Positions 42,704-51,501 are shown, counted from the stretch's first letter. The stretch is DNA of 64,000 bases from JADJYF01 sp965278995 (GCA_965278995.1 OZ257136.1:3968001-4032000); one strand, 5' to 3'. Notes: generated by a model not told the origin, from the letters alone. Program-made: numbers and translations.

Positions 42704-43243
42704 TCATTTTGAAATCTTCGCTTTTTCCGTTGCCGCGACAAGACCCTTTAGAAACCGGATCCCCTTCTCCAATTCTTCCCGTTTGACTTTGTGGGGATCG
42801 GCGCTCGCATGGACAGCGGTATTAGCTTTATGGGCAGCATCGCCACGCTTTGAAATCAATGCATCAAGAGCCTTTTTCGAAGCGCTGCTATCGTAGTTGT
42901 CCCAAACTCATTCCTTTGTTATGTCCGTATCAAAGTACTCAATAAATATACGGCGAGTCCGCTCTGAATTGGGATTGAAGAAGCGCTTGAGGTCTTCCTC
43001 TAATCGTCGTCTGATAAATTTACCAACCGGGCTGCCGTCGACAGCTTGCAGCCATGTGTCGATTTCCGTTTGAATTCTATCTTTGACATAGGTCTCCCAA
43101 GCCGCAAGGGCCATTACTAGTCCGGCGCGCTTCAAGACTTCTCCATTATGCCCATTCGAGGCGGATTTCTCCGTGTCGTATCGGGCGAGGAGTTCCTCGG
43201 CGTCTCTAATCGATCTTTCGAATGCGTCGAATGCTTTGGTCAT
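42704..43243 (-). pseudogene. RiboL-PSP-HEPN-like protein with one in-frame TGA
   Basis: One continuous frame of 180 codons is broken only by TGA at 42908-42910. Before it: MTKAFDAFERSIRDAEELLA, then VMALAAWETYVKDRI, ending DTDITKE. After it: VWDNYDSSASKKALDALISK, then RGDAAHKANTAVHAS with the HEPN RxxxxH-type catalytic motif, and EELEKGIRFLKGLVAATEKA. The family seems to have Trp at the stop position (TGG to TGA). It would encode a HEPN RNase-like domain if read through. Confidence 0.75.
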
Positions 43244-43256
43244 GTTTGGTAATGAG

Positions 43257-43325
43257 GTCTAACGTGCCGATGAGCGGCGTTGGAGCGCGAAGCGCGGAAA
43301 CGGCCGCTCGATTGGCTGGTTAGGC
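43257..43325 (-). repeat. attC
   Basis: gtctaac / gttaggc; loop gcgcgaagcgc; cggccgctcg in the right arm instead of cgtccgctcg. Confidence 0.93.
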
Positions 43326-43326
43326 G

Positions 43327-43782
43327 TCACTTCGTCGTGTAAACGCATTGCTTCGCCCCCAACTCCGATTTTCCGTCGGAAGCAAGACAGTCTAGCGCAA
43401 TGAACTTATATGCCGTCACTGAGACAAGCGCCATTAGAGATAGAAGCAAAACCATCGCTAGCATTCCACTCGGCGCATGCCACCACCTATGGCGATCAAA
43501 GGCTTCACGAACAAGTAATAGAGATTCGCTAGATATGCCATCTTTAGACCCGACAAAGAACCGGCTATTGTCACCGTGCGGTTCTTCAATAATGAATGTT
43601 TCGTCACCAAGAGTGAACTCACAAAACAAATCTTGATCGCGGAGGAGTCTTGATTGTCGGATCAGTGTGCTTCCGGGGATCGATTTCGCGATACGACATG
43701 CTTGAGCCCGTGTTAGTAAGAGGTTGGCGATCTCAAAAGCATGGGGCTGACCGTCAACGGATTGCAGATCGTGGATGCGCAT
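43327..43782 (-). CDS. hypothetical tail-anchored protein (cassette)
   Basis: 151 residues from the ATG at 43782. The soluble N-terminal 100 residues (LFCEFTLGDETFIIEEPHGD, then SRFFVGSKDG) are followed by a single transmembrane helix (GMLAMVLLLSLMALVSVTAY). Unknown family. Confidence 0.65.
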   Translation of the reverse strand: MRIHDLQSVDGQPHAFEIANLLLTRAQACRIAKSIPGSTLIRQSRLLRDQDLFCEFTLGDETFIIEEPHGDNSRFFVGSKDGISSESLLLVREAFDRHRWWHAPSGMLAMVLLLSLMALVSVTAYKFIALDCLASDGKSELGAKQCVYTTK

Positions 43783-43790
43783 CTTGTGAC

Positions 43791-43859
43791 GCCTAACGCG
43801 CCGATGAGCGGCGTTGGAGCGCGAAGCGCGGAAACGTCCGCTCGATTGGCTGGTTAGGC
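43791..43859 (-). repeat. attC
   Basis: gcctaacgcg / gttaggc; loop gcgcgaagcgc. Confidence 0.93.
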
Positions 43860-44351
43860 GTTGCATCGAAATGGTTGGCCACCGAGATTGGCCGAAGTGC
43901 ATTAACGACAGCGCCTGCCAGGAAATGCTGCTCCAGATGCCAATGGACCATTACGGCTGCTCGTTACTACGGGTTTTCAGATGAGCATAGTCGCAGATTG
44001 CTATCGGCACCATACTTGCCGAGGAGGCTGACGTTTCTCCAATAGCGGCCTACGAACGCGCCACCGATAGTGGTTCCAGGAATGGTGTGTCTCGGCCTCG
44101 CGCGGTATCGGACGAAGCCGCTCGCGAGGCGCGCAACGACACGGCTAACCGATCCGACGAACGATCTCGCCTCGCCAACCGCCAAGAGAACCCGCGCGAC
44201 AGAACGACCTCGATTTATTTCGATCAGCGGCGCCAGCGTACCTTTAGCATTCGCCATGGCAAGGTTCCGACGCCGTTCGAACAGATGTTGCATTGTTCGT
44301 CTGTCACGCCTCAATCTAGACCTTTGTAGCGCCTCTAGATCTTAAAGCGAC
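43860..44351. repeat. cassette family B, copy 1 (most diverged)
   Basis: About 70-80% like copies 2-4 (49707, 56201, 61912) along its whole length. Shared blocks include gttggccaccgagattgg and gcgcgcaacgacacggct. Confidence 0.8.
43967..44314 (-). CDS. family B cassette protein
   Basis: 115 residues. A conserved middle (VGSVSRVVARLASGFVRYRA) and RTMQHLFERRRNLAMANAKG are kept in copies 2-4 without indels in the first 85 codons, while base changes occur at all three codon positions. No known domain; Arg-rich. It may be a real small protein or a non-coding cassette that happens to be open. Confidence 0.4.
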   Translation of the reverse strand: MRRDRRTMQHLFERRRNLAMANAKGTLAPLIEINRGRSVARVLLAVGEARSFVGSVSRVVARLASGFVRYRARPRHTIPGTTIGGAFVGRYWRNVSLLGKYGADSNLRLCSSENP

Positions 44352-44420
44352 GCCTAACGTGCCGATGAGCGGCGTTGGAGTGCGCAGCACGGAAACGTCC
44401 GCTCGATTGGCTGGTTAGAG
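44352..44420 (-). repeat. attC
   Basis: gcctaac / gttagag; loop tgcgcagca. Confidence 0.93.
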
Positions 44421-44435
44421 CGCACTTTCTCTGCA

Positions 44436-44744
44436 CTACTGTGCTTTGGGCAAGTGTTTACCAATGATCGCCATTTCTTCTCGATCTTGATGATTGAGAG
44501 AATGGACATAGGCGCGCTGCCATTCCTCTTCGTCCATACTTTGTTTGAGCGTTTTCATCATACATTCACAGAATCTCTCGACGACGTCTTGAGGCTCTCC
44601 TTTTCGACGTCCGGCATCTGTGCAGCCTACTTCCATAGCGTACTGATATGACTCAGCTTGAGAGGAGTCGGACTGTGCCGCAGAACTGGTAGAGAATACT
44701 CCAGCCGTTAAAAGTGAGAGGAATAGTAGTACCCGTACGGTCAT
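44436..44744 (-). CDS. small exported protein (cassette)
   Basis: 102 residues from the ATG at 44744. A signal peptide (MTVRVLLFLSLLTAGVFSTS) precedes a charged mature part with CTDAGRRKGEPQDVVERFCE and CMMKTLKQSM, whose three Cys could form a disulphide. Unknown family, perhaps periplasmic. Confidence 0.65.
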   Translation of the reverse strand: MTVRVLLFLSLLTAGVFSTSSAAQSDSSQAESYQYAMEVGCTDAGRRKGEPQDVVERFCECMMKTLKQSMDEEEWQRAYVHSLNHQDREEMAIIGKHLPKAQ

Positions 44745-44753
44745 AATCGTGCG

Positions 44754-44822
44754 CTCTAACGTGCCGATGAGCGGCGTTGGAGTGCAAAGCACGGAAACGT
44801 CCGCTCGATTGGCTGGTTAGGC
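44754..44822 (-). repeat. attC
   Basis: ctctaac / gttaggc; loop tgcaaagca. Confidence 0.93.
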
Positions 44823-45572
44823 GTAATTCGCATTAATGAAGTCTCGAATGCAGGAAAGCCTCGTGCAAAATGCTATTCGGGCATACGGAATATAGTGAGT
44901 GAGTAACCCAACGAGCAATGCTTGGCTCGTGGAGTACATGTCTCTGGTTGTCCACAAAGGAGCGCCGCTAAATCCACGTAGCGAGATTCTATTTATGGAG
45001 CTTTGGTTTATATCGACGGCATCATTGTATTGGAGAGCAATGTGGTCGGCCGGATTCCGCCCGTAACGTTCATAGTTGATATTCGCCCGATAGGTCAGGA
45101 CCGTGTAGCACTTGGCATTTATGAGTTTTTCTCCCATTCTAATAGCCTTTCCAAGCTTGTTTTTTGAAATTGGATATCCGATAACAGCGTGGAAGCCGGC
45201 CGGATAATCCACAGCCCCCCGATTCGTATCAATATCGACAGGTGTAGCCCCAACTTCAGACAGCAAAGCAGCGTCTATAGGCATAGCAGCTATATCGTAG
45301 AAATCATCGCCGTCCCATTCCGTTAGACGCCCGGCGCCGCGGAATTGTCTGAATCCATTTTTCCCGAGGTATAGAACACCGTTTGCTTCCTTCGCAACGT
45401 GAGAGGCCGTTACAAGGTAGGTACCCGCTCGATAGTTGACACAGAAACCGGTGCCAAGAAACGTGAGCGCTTTCGATGACTTTTCGGACAGCAAAGCAAC
45501 TGAATAATTTCCGCAGAGGTCTTTCAGCTCCGATGCTGCTAGGTGCGCATGTCGATCGAAGGAAATAACCAT
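44817..45572 (-). CDS. trypsin-like serine protease (cassette)
   Basis: 251 residues, no signal peptide. Catalytic His in YLVTASHVAKEAN (about residue 58), Asp in GDDFYDIAAMPID (about 93) and Ser in SLRGFSGAPLWTT (about 205). The N-terminal LSEKSSKALTFLGTGFCVNY is the usual first strand. Cytoplasmic trypsin-like proteins of this size often regulate effectors in defence systems; here it is a lone cassette gene, so that role is only a suggestion. The stop lies in the R'' box. Confidence 0.8.
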   Translation of the reverse strand: MVISFDRHAHLAASELKDLCGNYSVALLSEKSSKALTFLGTGFCVNYRAGTYLVTASHVAKEANGVLYLGKNGFRQFRGAGRLTEWDGDDFYDIAAMPIDAALLSEVGATPVDIDTNRGAVDYPAGFHAVIGYPISKNKLGKAIRMGEKLINAKCYTVLTYRANINYERYGRNPADHIALQYNDAVDINQSSINRISLRGFSGAPLWTTRDMYSTSQALLVGLLTHYIPYARIAFCTRLSCIRDFINANYA

Positions 45573-45575
45573 TAC

Positions 45576-45644
45576 GCCTAACGTGCCGATGAGCGGCGTT
45601 GGAGCGCGAAGCGCGGAAACGTCCGCTCGATTGGCTGGTTAGCT
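45576..45644 (-). repeat. attC
   Basis: gcctaac / gttagct; loop gcgcgaagcgc. Confidence 0.93.
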
Positions 45645-46301
45645 TTCATCGCCTAACAAATTTCGTAAATCATCTTGAAGATCATTTAAAGCAACCGCAA
45701 TATCTTCGTTTACCGAATTAAACACTTCCACCCATTTATCTGTACCAGATGTAGTCTCGCCCTTCGTCATGTCCACGGACCAGAAGAACTTATAGTACGC
45801 CGACACAAGATCTTGATTAATCTTTTCAAGCTTTGCCGAGGTGGCTTTAGGAATAAATATTACTCGCCTTGCAAAATACTCCATGAACTCTTTGTGTGCG
45901 TCGGCCGCTTCGCTTCGTCGCTCATTGCGGGGCTTGTCACCCGCTGGTTCAAATATTTTTACGTAATTGGCGATTTTCCGATGAAGATCCGCGAGGCGTG
46001 AATAGGTTTCTGCGATAACCTCTGCTCGCATTTCATGTAGGTTGGCAAAGCGGACATGACGCTCTGCTGCGGCGATGGCCAGGTCAGACCGGAGCTTCTC
46101 GATCTCCACATCCGATTTTGCTTTCAGCTCCGCCTTATGCGTTTCGAGCTTCTCGTCGTACTCAGCTTTAATCGCCGTCTTGAGGCGCTCGGTAATCCAA
46201 GAGCGCGCCACCCAGACACCGGCGCCTACTAGTAAGGAGCTTACGATAGTAGAAGACATTACCTGGACAAAAAAGGCCGAAACGTCCACAGATATCTCCA
46301 T
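45639..46301 (-). CDS. membrane-anchored coiled-coil protein (cassette)
   Basis: 220 residues from the ATG at 46301. One N-terminal transmembrane helix (MSSTIVSSLLVGAGVWVARS) and a long charged coiled coil (EYDEKLETHKAELKAKSDVE, then IEKLRSDLAIAAAERHVRFA). The rest is helical. Similar proteins are frequent hypotheticals in mobile DNA. Function unknown. Confidence 0.7.
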   Translation of the reverse strand: MEISVDVSAFFVQVMSSTIVSSLLVGAGVWVARSWITERLKTAIKAEYDEKLETHKAELKAKSDVEIEKLRSDLAIAAAERHVRFANLHEMRAEVIAETYSRLADLHRKIANYVKIFEPAGDKPRNERRSEAADAHKEFMEYFARRVIFIPKATSAKLEKINQDLVSAYYKFFWSVDMTKGETTSGTDKWVEVFNSVNEDIAVALNDLQDDLRNLLGDES

Positions 46302-46304
46302 GAA

Positions 46305-46373
46305 AGCTAACGTGCCGATGAGCGGCGTTGGAGTGCGAAGCACGGAAACGTCCGCTCGATTGGCTGGTTAGGC
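46305..46373 (-). repeat. attC
   Basis: agctaac / gttaggc; loop tgcgaagca. Confidence 0.93.
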
Positions 46374-46470
46374 AGCAAATTTTCTATAGCGCCGCACCAA
46401 TCGAAACTTCCAGCATGGATGCCCACGTGCGGCTCGCGGCACTGCTCGTAAACACCCCGCTCAAGAGAGA

Positions 46471-46953
46471 TCACGGTTGACGACCGGCCGAGTCTGGGTT
46501 CATGAGGCCTTCGTTCGCGTTTACTTCGTAGACGAATTTCTCGTCGGGACATCCCTGACCAGAGGTGTAGTACGTGAACTTGAAGTTTACTTTCGCAGCA
46601 GTGCCAGGATGAAGATCAAATTGGAACGTTAATTCCGGAACCGCTTGATCAGAAGGAGAATCGAAAGCAAGAGTTGGGGCTAGCAAAAACTTGTAGGTGC
46701 CGGTATCCGATACGATGGCTTCGAGCAACTGGAACTTCCGCCCATCGATTTCACCCGGGAACGTCGCCCCAAGGCTGATCGATTTACCGTCTGCGCGTAC
46801 TTCGCCGCGCTCCCACACAATCCGACCTGGAGGCATCGCCTGCTGCTCGATACGAGGCTTCGAACACACCACCAGAGTTACTGTGTCAGATAGGCCAATA
46901 GCTGCAGACTCTGCAGCTACTGTGAGCCCGAATAATGCAATTGTGAAGAGCAC
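46471..46953 (-). CDS. exported hypothetical protein (cassette)
   Basis: 160 residues from a GTG (aaaggaag upstream). Signal peptide (LFTIALFGLTVAAESAA), then a beta-rich domain (GRIVWERGEVRADGKSISLG, later TFQFDLHPGTAAKVNFKFTY). Two Cys may pair. No family recognised. Confidence 0.65.
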   Translation of the reverse strand: MLFTIALFGLTVAAESAAIGLSDTVTLVVCSKPRIEQQAMPPGRIVWERGEVRADGKSISLGATFPGEIDGRKFQLLEAIVSDTGTYKFLLAPTLAFDSPSDQAVPELTFQFDLHPGTAAKVNFKFTYYTSGQGCPDEKFVYEVNANEGLMNPDSAGRQP

Positions 46954-46969
46954 CTTCCTTTCCCTTGCT

Positions 46970-47038
46970 GCCTAACGTGCTGTTGAGCGGCGCTGGAGTG
47001 CGCAGCACGGAAGCGTCCGCTCGAACAGCTGGTTAGAT
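46970..47038 (-). repeat. attC, gttgag/gaacagct subtype
   Basis: gcctaac / gttagat; arms gctgttgagcggcgctgg and gcgtccgctcgaacagc, where both sides changed in step; loop tgcgcagca. Confidence 0.92.
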
Positions 47039-47472
47039 GGCGCTCTTTGGTTGCTGATGGCCACCGCGGTTATTCCCTGCCCTAAGCCAATGAATGAAAA
47101 GCATAGCAGGGTAATGGCGTATTCAGATCTGCCGCGCTGGCCTCCGACCATGCGGCCGTAACGGATTGGCGACGACCTAAGTCCGGCCTGCATTTTTCGA
47201 ACTCGCCAGCGCTAGCTCGCCTCAAGTGACACCGGACTGGGCGGCTGGACAATCGCCGACTCGCACCATTCCGACTCCCTTGCAGCCGACGCGCGCCTAC
47301 ATTAAGCGGCTGACCTCAACGGTGGTCCGCCTACTAAGCAGAATGGCGATGCTACCCGCAAGATATTTGCGATACCGACGGCACGGATCTGTTCGGCATT
47401 TGTACTACTTAATCTCGCCACGATTTGTTTCTACTTTGCGCAGCTTCAGCCGATGGATTATTTCTTCGCGCC
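47039..47472. other. cassette without a confident gene
   Basis: Starts and ends like family C (gttagat ... gcgccatctaac). On the minus strand an ATG formed by the R' box opens only 21 codons (MARRNNPSAEAAQS...). A frame with one hydrophobic stretch (YAITLLCFSFIGLGQGITAV) lies at 46972-47193 and is not convincing. Confidence 0.45.
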
Positions 47473-47541
47473 ATCTAACGTGCCGTTCAGCGGCGCCGGA
47501 GTGCGAAGCACGGAGGCGTCCGCTGCAACGGCTGGTTAGGC
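47473..47541 (-). repeat. attC, gttcag/ctgcaacggc subtype
   Basis: atctaac / gttaggc; arms gccgttcagcggcgccgg and gcgtccgctgcaacggc; loop tgcgaagca. Confidence 0.92.
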
Positions 47542-47856
47542 CACACTTCTAAGTCTTGAAATGGAACTAGCACAGCGCTTCCCTGTAGCCACAATACCTT
47601 TTGCTTAATGGCCATAAAGGCCTCGAAGCTGCAGGTCTATGCAAACGATGAACTATAAATGTAGCTCATTATTCTTATCGCCGGCCGACAATTGAACCAA
47701 TAGGCTTAGATAGATACTCGGCTGTGACTTTACGATGGACTTTCTTCATCCTTCACTGACCTTTCGGCTAGCTGTGGAGCAAAGCACCGGCATGGGCTTC
47801 CTTGGCCCGTAATCGCCGGCGCTCGTTGTGCCGATAGCTTTCAAAGCTTTCGTGTG
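47542..47856. repeat. cassette family D, copy 1 (no conventional gene)
   Basis: About 315 bp, nearly the same as 61090-61404 and about 88% like 52074 and 59015. It contains one conserved 24-codon frame (47675-47749) and several short self-complementary blocks (gccggcatgggc, aagctttcaaagctttc). Confidence 0.85.
47675..47749 (-). CDS. candidate 24-residue protein, family D copy 1
   Basis: MKKVHRKVTAEYLSKPIG then SIVGRR. Conserved in all complete family D copies; among the four base-level differences between variants two are silent and two conservative. aagg lies at the start codon, and an in-frame stop lies two codons upstream. A basic peptide; untested. Confidence 0.35.
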   Translation of the reverse strand: MKKVHRKVTAEYLSKPIGSIVGRR

Positions 47857-47863
47857 GCCTAAC
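47857..47863 (-). repeat. attC R' box left of IS1182 copy 2
   Basis: gcctaac, split from 49642-49706. Pairs with gttaggc at 47535. Confidence 0.88.
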
Positions 47864-49641
47864 GAGGGTGTAGAAAAACTCGCTGGATGCGAGTCATCGC
47901 AGGGAACTCAGGCGTACCGCGACGATCTGTGTGATATCGATCGGACAACACACAGGAGATGGGGTGATGGCGCGGTACTACGACGTCGACGCAGATCTGC
48001 GGTTCGTCGCCCTCGACCTCGCCGAGCAGTTGCGGCCCGGGACATTTGAGCATGCGCTGAGTCACCTTATCGACCACGAACTCGACCTCTCGCATTTCGA
48101 TGCTCGTTATCGTAACGACGAGACCGGTGCGCCGGCCTATCCGCCCACCATGCTGTTGAAGGTCGTCCTGTTCGGTTACTCGCAGGGACTCCTCGGCAGC
48201 CGACCTATCGCGCGTGCCTGTGTCCGCGACGCGACCTTCATTGCGCTGAGCGGCGACAGCCAACCGCACTTCACCACCATCGCGCATTTCGTCAGCACCC
48301 TCGGCGATGACATCGCCACCGTGTTCGGCGCCGTGCTCGCCATCTGCCAGCGGCAGGGTCTCATCGGCAGCGAATTATTCGCCATCGATGGCGTGAAACT
48401 ACCGAGTAACGCATCCAAGCACAAGAGTGGTACGCGGGCGGACTTCGAGCACCAGGCAAGCAAACTCGAAACGACTGCGAAAGCGTTGCTGCTCCGCCAT
48501 CAGACGGTCGACGGCGAGTGCGTCGAGACCGACGATATCCAGCGCACGGCACGCCAGCTCGAACAGCTTCAGCGCGACGCCGGCGAACTACGCGAGTGGC
48601 TGGCCGCCAATCCTGAGGACCGCCGTGGCGCCAGCGGCAATGTCGTCAAGAGTAATCGGACTGATAATGAAAGCGCGAAGATGGGCACCGAGAAGGGTGT
48701 CATCCAGGGTTACACCGGGGTCGCTGCAGTCGATGCTAAACACCAAATCATTGTGGCTGCCGAGGCCTACGGCACGGGTTCAGAGCAATCGCTTCTGATC
48801 CCGATGGTCGAGGCGACCGCGCCTTATCGCCATGACCAGACCCTCATCACGGCCGACGCCGGCTATTACAGCAAAGACAGCTTGGTCGCACTCGAGGCCA
48901 TGAACGTCAACGCCCTGATTGCCGACAACCAGATGCGCAAGCGCGACGAGCGCTTCGAAGGGCAGGCCCGACATCAGACCAAACCCGACCCGCTTTACGA
49001 TAAGTCCGGCGAGTCGAAGAAGCCACCCTGCTACACGCCGTCCGACTTCGCGCATGACCCGGTAGCCGGCACCTGCATGTGCCCGGCGGGGAAATCACTT
49101 TACCGACATGGGTCGAACTGTCGCATCAATGGTCGAGAAGCCGTTCGCTTCCAAGGGGCAAAGCGCGATTGTGTCCCGTGTACGCACCGCGACCGTTGTC
49201 TGCGCACACCCGACAGGACGCATACCCGGCAAGTCGCGTTCTTTAATGACAAGAACCCGACACTCGCGGACCGGCTCGCCATGCGGATGCGCGAACGTAT
49301 CGACAGTGACGATGGACGCAAGCAATACGGGCAGCGCTTCGCCACAGTCGAGCCGGTATTCGGCAACCTGAGACACAACAAACGACTCAATCGATTCACG
49401 CTACGCAGCAAGCGCAAGGTTAACGGGCAATGGTTGCTGTTCAGTCTCGTGCAGAACATCGAGAAGCTGGCGCACTTGGTATACGTACATTAGCGGGAAC
49501 GAGCGAGTCCATGCGCATGAACCGCTGTTAATCACCGATCGCACGAAACGCATACAAAGTTATGGCGACACCTGCCCGAGCACGACCTGCAGATCGGCGG
49601 ACCGATACCCACGCCATGAAATAGGGTTTTTCTACACCCTC
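47864..49641 (+). mobile_element. IS1182-like element, copy 2, inserted in an attC
   Basis: 1,778 bp, same orientation and target position as copies 1 and 3, AAC duplicated. The right terminal repeat has gggtttttc instead of gagtttttc. The transposase is identical in sequence to copy 3. Confidence 0.92.
47967..49493 (+). CDS. IS1182-like transposase (copy 2)
   Basis: 508 residues, intact. Differs from copy 1 in a few residues (KSGESKKP for KSGKPKKP, LADRLA for LANRLA, ERIDSD for ERMDSD). Confidence 0.92.
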   Translation: MARYYDVDADLRFVALDLAEQLRPGTFEHALSHLIDHELDLSHFDARYRNDETGAPAYPPTMLLKVVLFGYSQGLLGSRPIARACVRDATFIALSGDSQPHFTTIAHFVSTLGDDIATVFGAVLAICQRQGLIGSELFAIDGVKLPSNASKHKSGTRADFEHQASKLETTAKALLLRHQTVDGECVETDDIQRTARQLEQLQRDAGELREWLAANPEDRRGASGNVVKSNRTDNESAKMGTEKGVIQGYTGVAAVDAKHQIIVAAEAYGTGSEQSLLIPMVEATAPYRHDQTLITADAGYYSKDSLVALEAMNVNALIADNQMRKRDERFEGQARHQTKPDPLYDKSGESKKPPCYTPSDFAHDPVAGTCMCPAGKSLYRHGSNCRINGREAVRFQGAKRDCVPCTHRDRCLRTPDRTHTRQVAFFNDKNPTLADRLAMRMRERIDSDDGRKQYGQRFATVEPVFGNLRHNKRLNRFTLRSKRKVNGQWLLFSLVQNIEKLAHLVYVH

Positions 49642-49706
49642 AACGTGCCGATGAGCGGCGTTGGAGCGCGAAGCGCGGAAACGTCCGCTCGATTGGCTTG
49701 TTGGGC
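49642..49706 (-). repeat. attC remainder right of IS1182 copy 2
   Basis: aacgtgccgatgagcggcgt ... gttgggc; loop gcgcgaagcgc. Confidence 0.9.
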
Positions 49707-50196
49707 GTTGTATCGATGTGGTCGGCCACTGCGATTGGTTGAGACTCAGTAATGCTAGCGCTTGTTCGGGGATGTTGCCCTAGGCGCCAATTGGCCATTA
49801 CAGCTGTTCTTTAACAGAGATCTGAGCCGAGCATAGCTGCAGATTACGCCTGACACCATACATAGCGATTTGGTTGGTGATTCTCAAATAGCGGCCCATG
49901 AACGCGCCACCGGTAGTGGTTTCAGGATTGGCGTGACTCTGCTTCGCGCGGTATCGGACGGAGCCGCTCGCGAGGCGCGCAACGACACGGCTGACTGATC
50001 CGACGTGCGATCTCGCCTCGCCAACCGCCAAGTGAACTCGCGCGACAGGATAACTACCATACATTTCGATCAGCGGCACCAACATGCCTTTAGTATTCGC
50101 TATGGCGAGGCTCTGACAGCGCTCGAGCAAATACTGCATTGTTCTACTCATGCGCCTCAGTTCGGATCTGCGTCGCGCCTGGGATCTAGAAGCGAC
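49707..50196. repeat. cassette family B, copy 2
   Basis: Almost identical to copy 4 (61912-62401). The box pair gttgggc/gcccaac is specific to family B copies 2-4. Confidence 0.88.
49798..50151 (-). CDS. family B cassette protein
   Basis: 117 residues from MSRTMQYLLERCQSLAIANT, with VGSVSRVVARLASGSVRYRA in the middle. Same frame as 43967-44314; the C-terminus differs. Unknown function. Confidence 0.4.
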   Translation of the reverse strand: MSRTMQYLLERCQSLAIANTKGMLVPLIEMYGSYPVARVHLAVGEARSHVGSVSRVVARLASGSVRYRAKQSHANPETTTGGAFMGRYLRITNQIAMYGVRRNLQLCSAQISVKEQL

Positions 50197-50265
50197 GCCC
50201 AACGTGCCGATGAGCGGCGTTGGAGTGCGAAGCACGGAAACGTCCGCTCGATTGGCTTGTTAGAT
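50197..50265 (-). repeat. attC
   Basis: gcccaac / gttagat; loop tgcgaagca. Confidence 0.93.
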
Positions 50266-50596
50266 GGCGCTTTCATGAGCCGCAGGCCTTTCCTTGATTT
50301 GCCGCCTATGTTGCCACAGGTCAGGTTGAGCTTAGGCGGTTCAATTGCCACCATGAATTTAATTCAGTAGTTGACGCGACTTAGGCCGCTGACTCGGCGC
50401 CAACGACTGAATAATCAGCCAACTCGCACCTTGCCAATTGACGCCGCGGCTCGGGCGCGACGCAAATCGCCGGCGTGGCCTGAAGCTGCTAGCACCAATC
50501 GGCTCACGATGGCCTTGCCGTAAGCCACTAATCGTTTTGGCTTGCGCAGCCGGCACAGTGCTTTTGTCGCCGTTGTTCCAAGAAACTTTTCGCGCC
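50266..50596. repeat. cassette family C, copy 1
   Basis: About 330 bp; starts ggcgctttcatgagccgcagg and ends cgcgcc before atctaac. Copies 2, 3 and 5 are nearly identical to one another; this and copy 4 are diverged. Confidence 0.85.
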
Positions 50597-50598
50597 AT
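50359..50598 (-). CDS. family C cassette protein
   Basis: 79 residues. The ATG is made by the R' box itself (gttagATGgcg), so translation would start at the recombination joint. MARKVSWNNGDKSTVP; conserved end VNWQGASWLIIQSLAPSQRP. It aligns with copies 2, 3 and 5 over all 79 codons without a gap, which supports coding. Unknown function. Confidence 0.5.
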   Translation of the reverse strand: MARKVSWNNGDKSTVPAAQAKTISGLRQGHREPIGASSFRPRRRFASRPSRGVNWQGASWLIIQSLAPSQRPKSRQLLN

Positions 50599-50665
50599 CT
50601 AACGTGCCGATGAGCGGCGTTGGAGTGCGAAGCACGGAAACGTCCGCTCGATTGGCTTGTTAGAT
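50597..50665 (-). repeat. attC
   Basis: atctaac / gttagat; loop tgcgaagca. Confidence 0.93.
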
Positions 50666-50996
50666 GGCGCCTTCATGAGCCGCAGGCCTTTCCTTGATTT
50701 GATGCCTATGTTGCCACAGGCCAGGTCGGGCTTGAGCTTATCAGGCACCTCCATGAATTCAATCCAGTAGCTGGTTTAACCTGGGCCGCTGGCTCGGCGC
50801 CAACGACTGAACAATCAGCCAACTCTCCCTTCGCCAATTGACGCTGCGTCTCGGGCGCGCCGCAGAATGCCGGCCGCACCGGAAGCCACTCACTTCAATC
50901 GGTTGGCGATGGACTTCTTTTAATCCACCGATGACGACGCCTTGTGAATCCTGCAAGGTGCTATTGTCGCCGTTGTTCCGGAAGACTATTCGCGCC
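50666..50996. repeat. cassette family C, copy 2
   Basis: Adjacent to copy 1, so two related cassettes lie in tandem. Almost identical to 55801-56131 and 59400-59730. Confidence 0.88.
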
Positions 50997-50998
50997 AT
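50759..50998 (-). CDS. family C cassette protein
   Basis: 79 residues: MARIVFRNNGDNSTLQDSQG, then VNWRRESWLIVQSLAPSQRP near the end. The start codon is built from the R' box. Confidence 0.5.
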   Translation of the reverse strand: MARIVFRNNGDNSTLQDSQGVVIGGLKEVHRQPIEVSGFRCGRHSAARPRRSVNWRRESWLIVQSLAPSQRPRLNQLLD

Positions 50999-51065
50999 CT
51001 AACGTGCCGATGAGCGGCGTTGGAGTGCGAAGCACGGAAACGTCCGCTCGATTGGCTTGTTATGT
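50997..51065 (-). repeat. attC
   Basis: atctaac / gttatgt; loop tgcgaagca. The rare gttatgt matches acataac at 51433. Confidence 0.93.
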
Positions 51066-51410
51066 GTCATTTCGACCACCTTGATCTGTTAATAGGAGCC
51101 GCGAGCAGACCACAAGGGTGGCAATCGCGAGAACTACATCTACAGACACAAATAACCCCTGTTCCGGCTCGATGCCTGGCATCACACCAACTGCCACTGC
51201 AAAAATGCATGTGACTACACATAAATAAATACCGCTGCACCGCCGTTTAATAAGCAGCAGCATACCGAGTAACCCCATAGCAGCAATTGCCAATTGCGGC
51301 CCAAGTATTGATAAAACTGACATCACCTCTCCATTGGCAGCAACAGCGAATATCCACATAAGTGCGGAGAGGGATAGGTAACCGGTACCCAAGACAACGA
51401 ACCATCGCAT
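51060..51410 (-). CDS. small polytopic membrane protein (cassette)
   Basis: 116 residues with three or four transmembrane helices (VVLGTGYLSLSALMWIFAVA; LGPQLAIAAMGLLGMLLLIK; GIYLCVVTCIFAVAVGVM; VDVVLAIATLVVCSRLLL). Unknown family. The stop is in the R'' box. Confidence 0.7.
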   Translation of the reverse strand: MRWFVVLGTGYLSLSALMWIFAVAANGEVMSVLSILGPQLAIAAMGLLGMLLLIKRRCSGIYLCVVTCIFAVAVGVMPGIEPEQGLFVSVDVVLAIATLVVCSRLLLTDQGGRNDT

Positions 51411-51432
51411 TAGCGGCAGGTCGCTCTATGAC

Positions 51433-51501
51433 ACATAACGTGCGCTTGAGCTGCGCCGGAGCGCGCAGCGCGGAGGCGTCAGCTCGAAGCGCTGGTTAGG
51501 G
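51433..51501 (-). repeat. attC, cttgagctgc/gcagctcgaag subtype
   Basis: acataac / gttaggg; arms gcgcttgagctgcgccgg and gcgtcagctcgaagcgc; loop gcgcgcagcgc. Confidence 0.92.
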
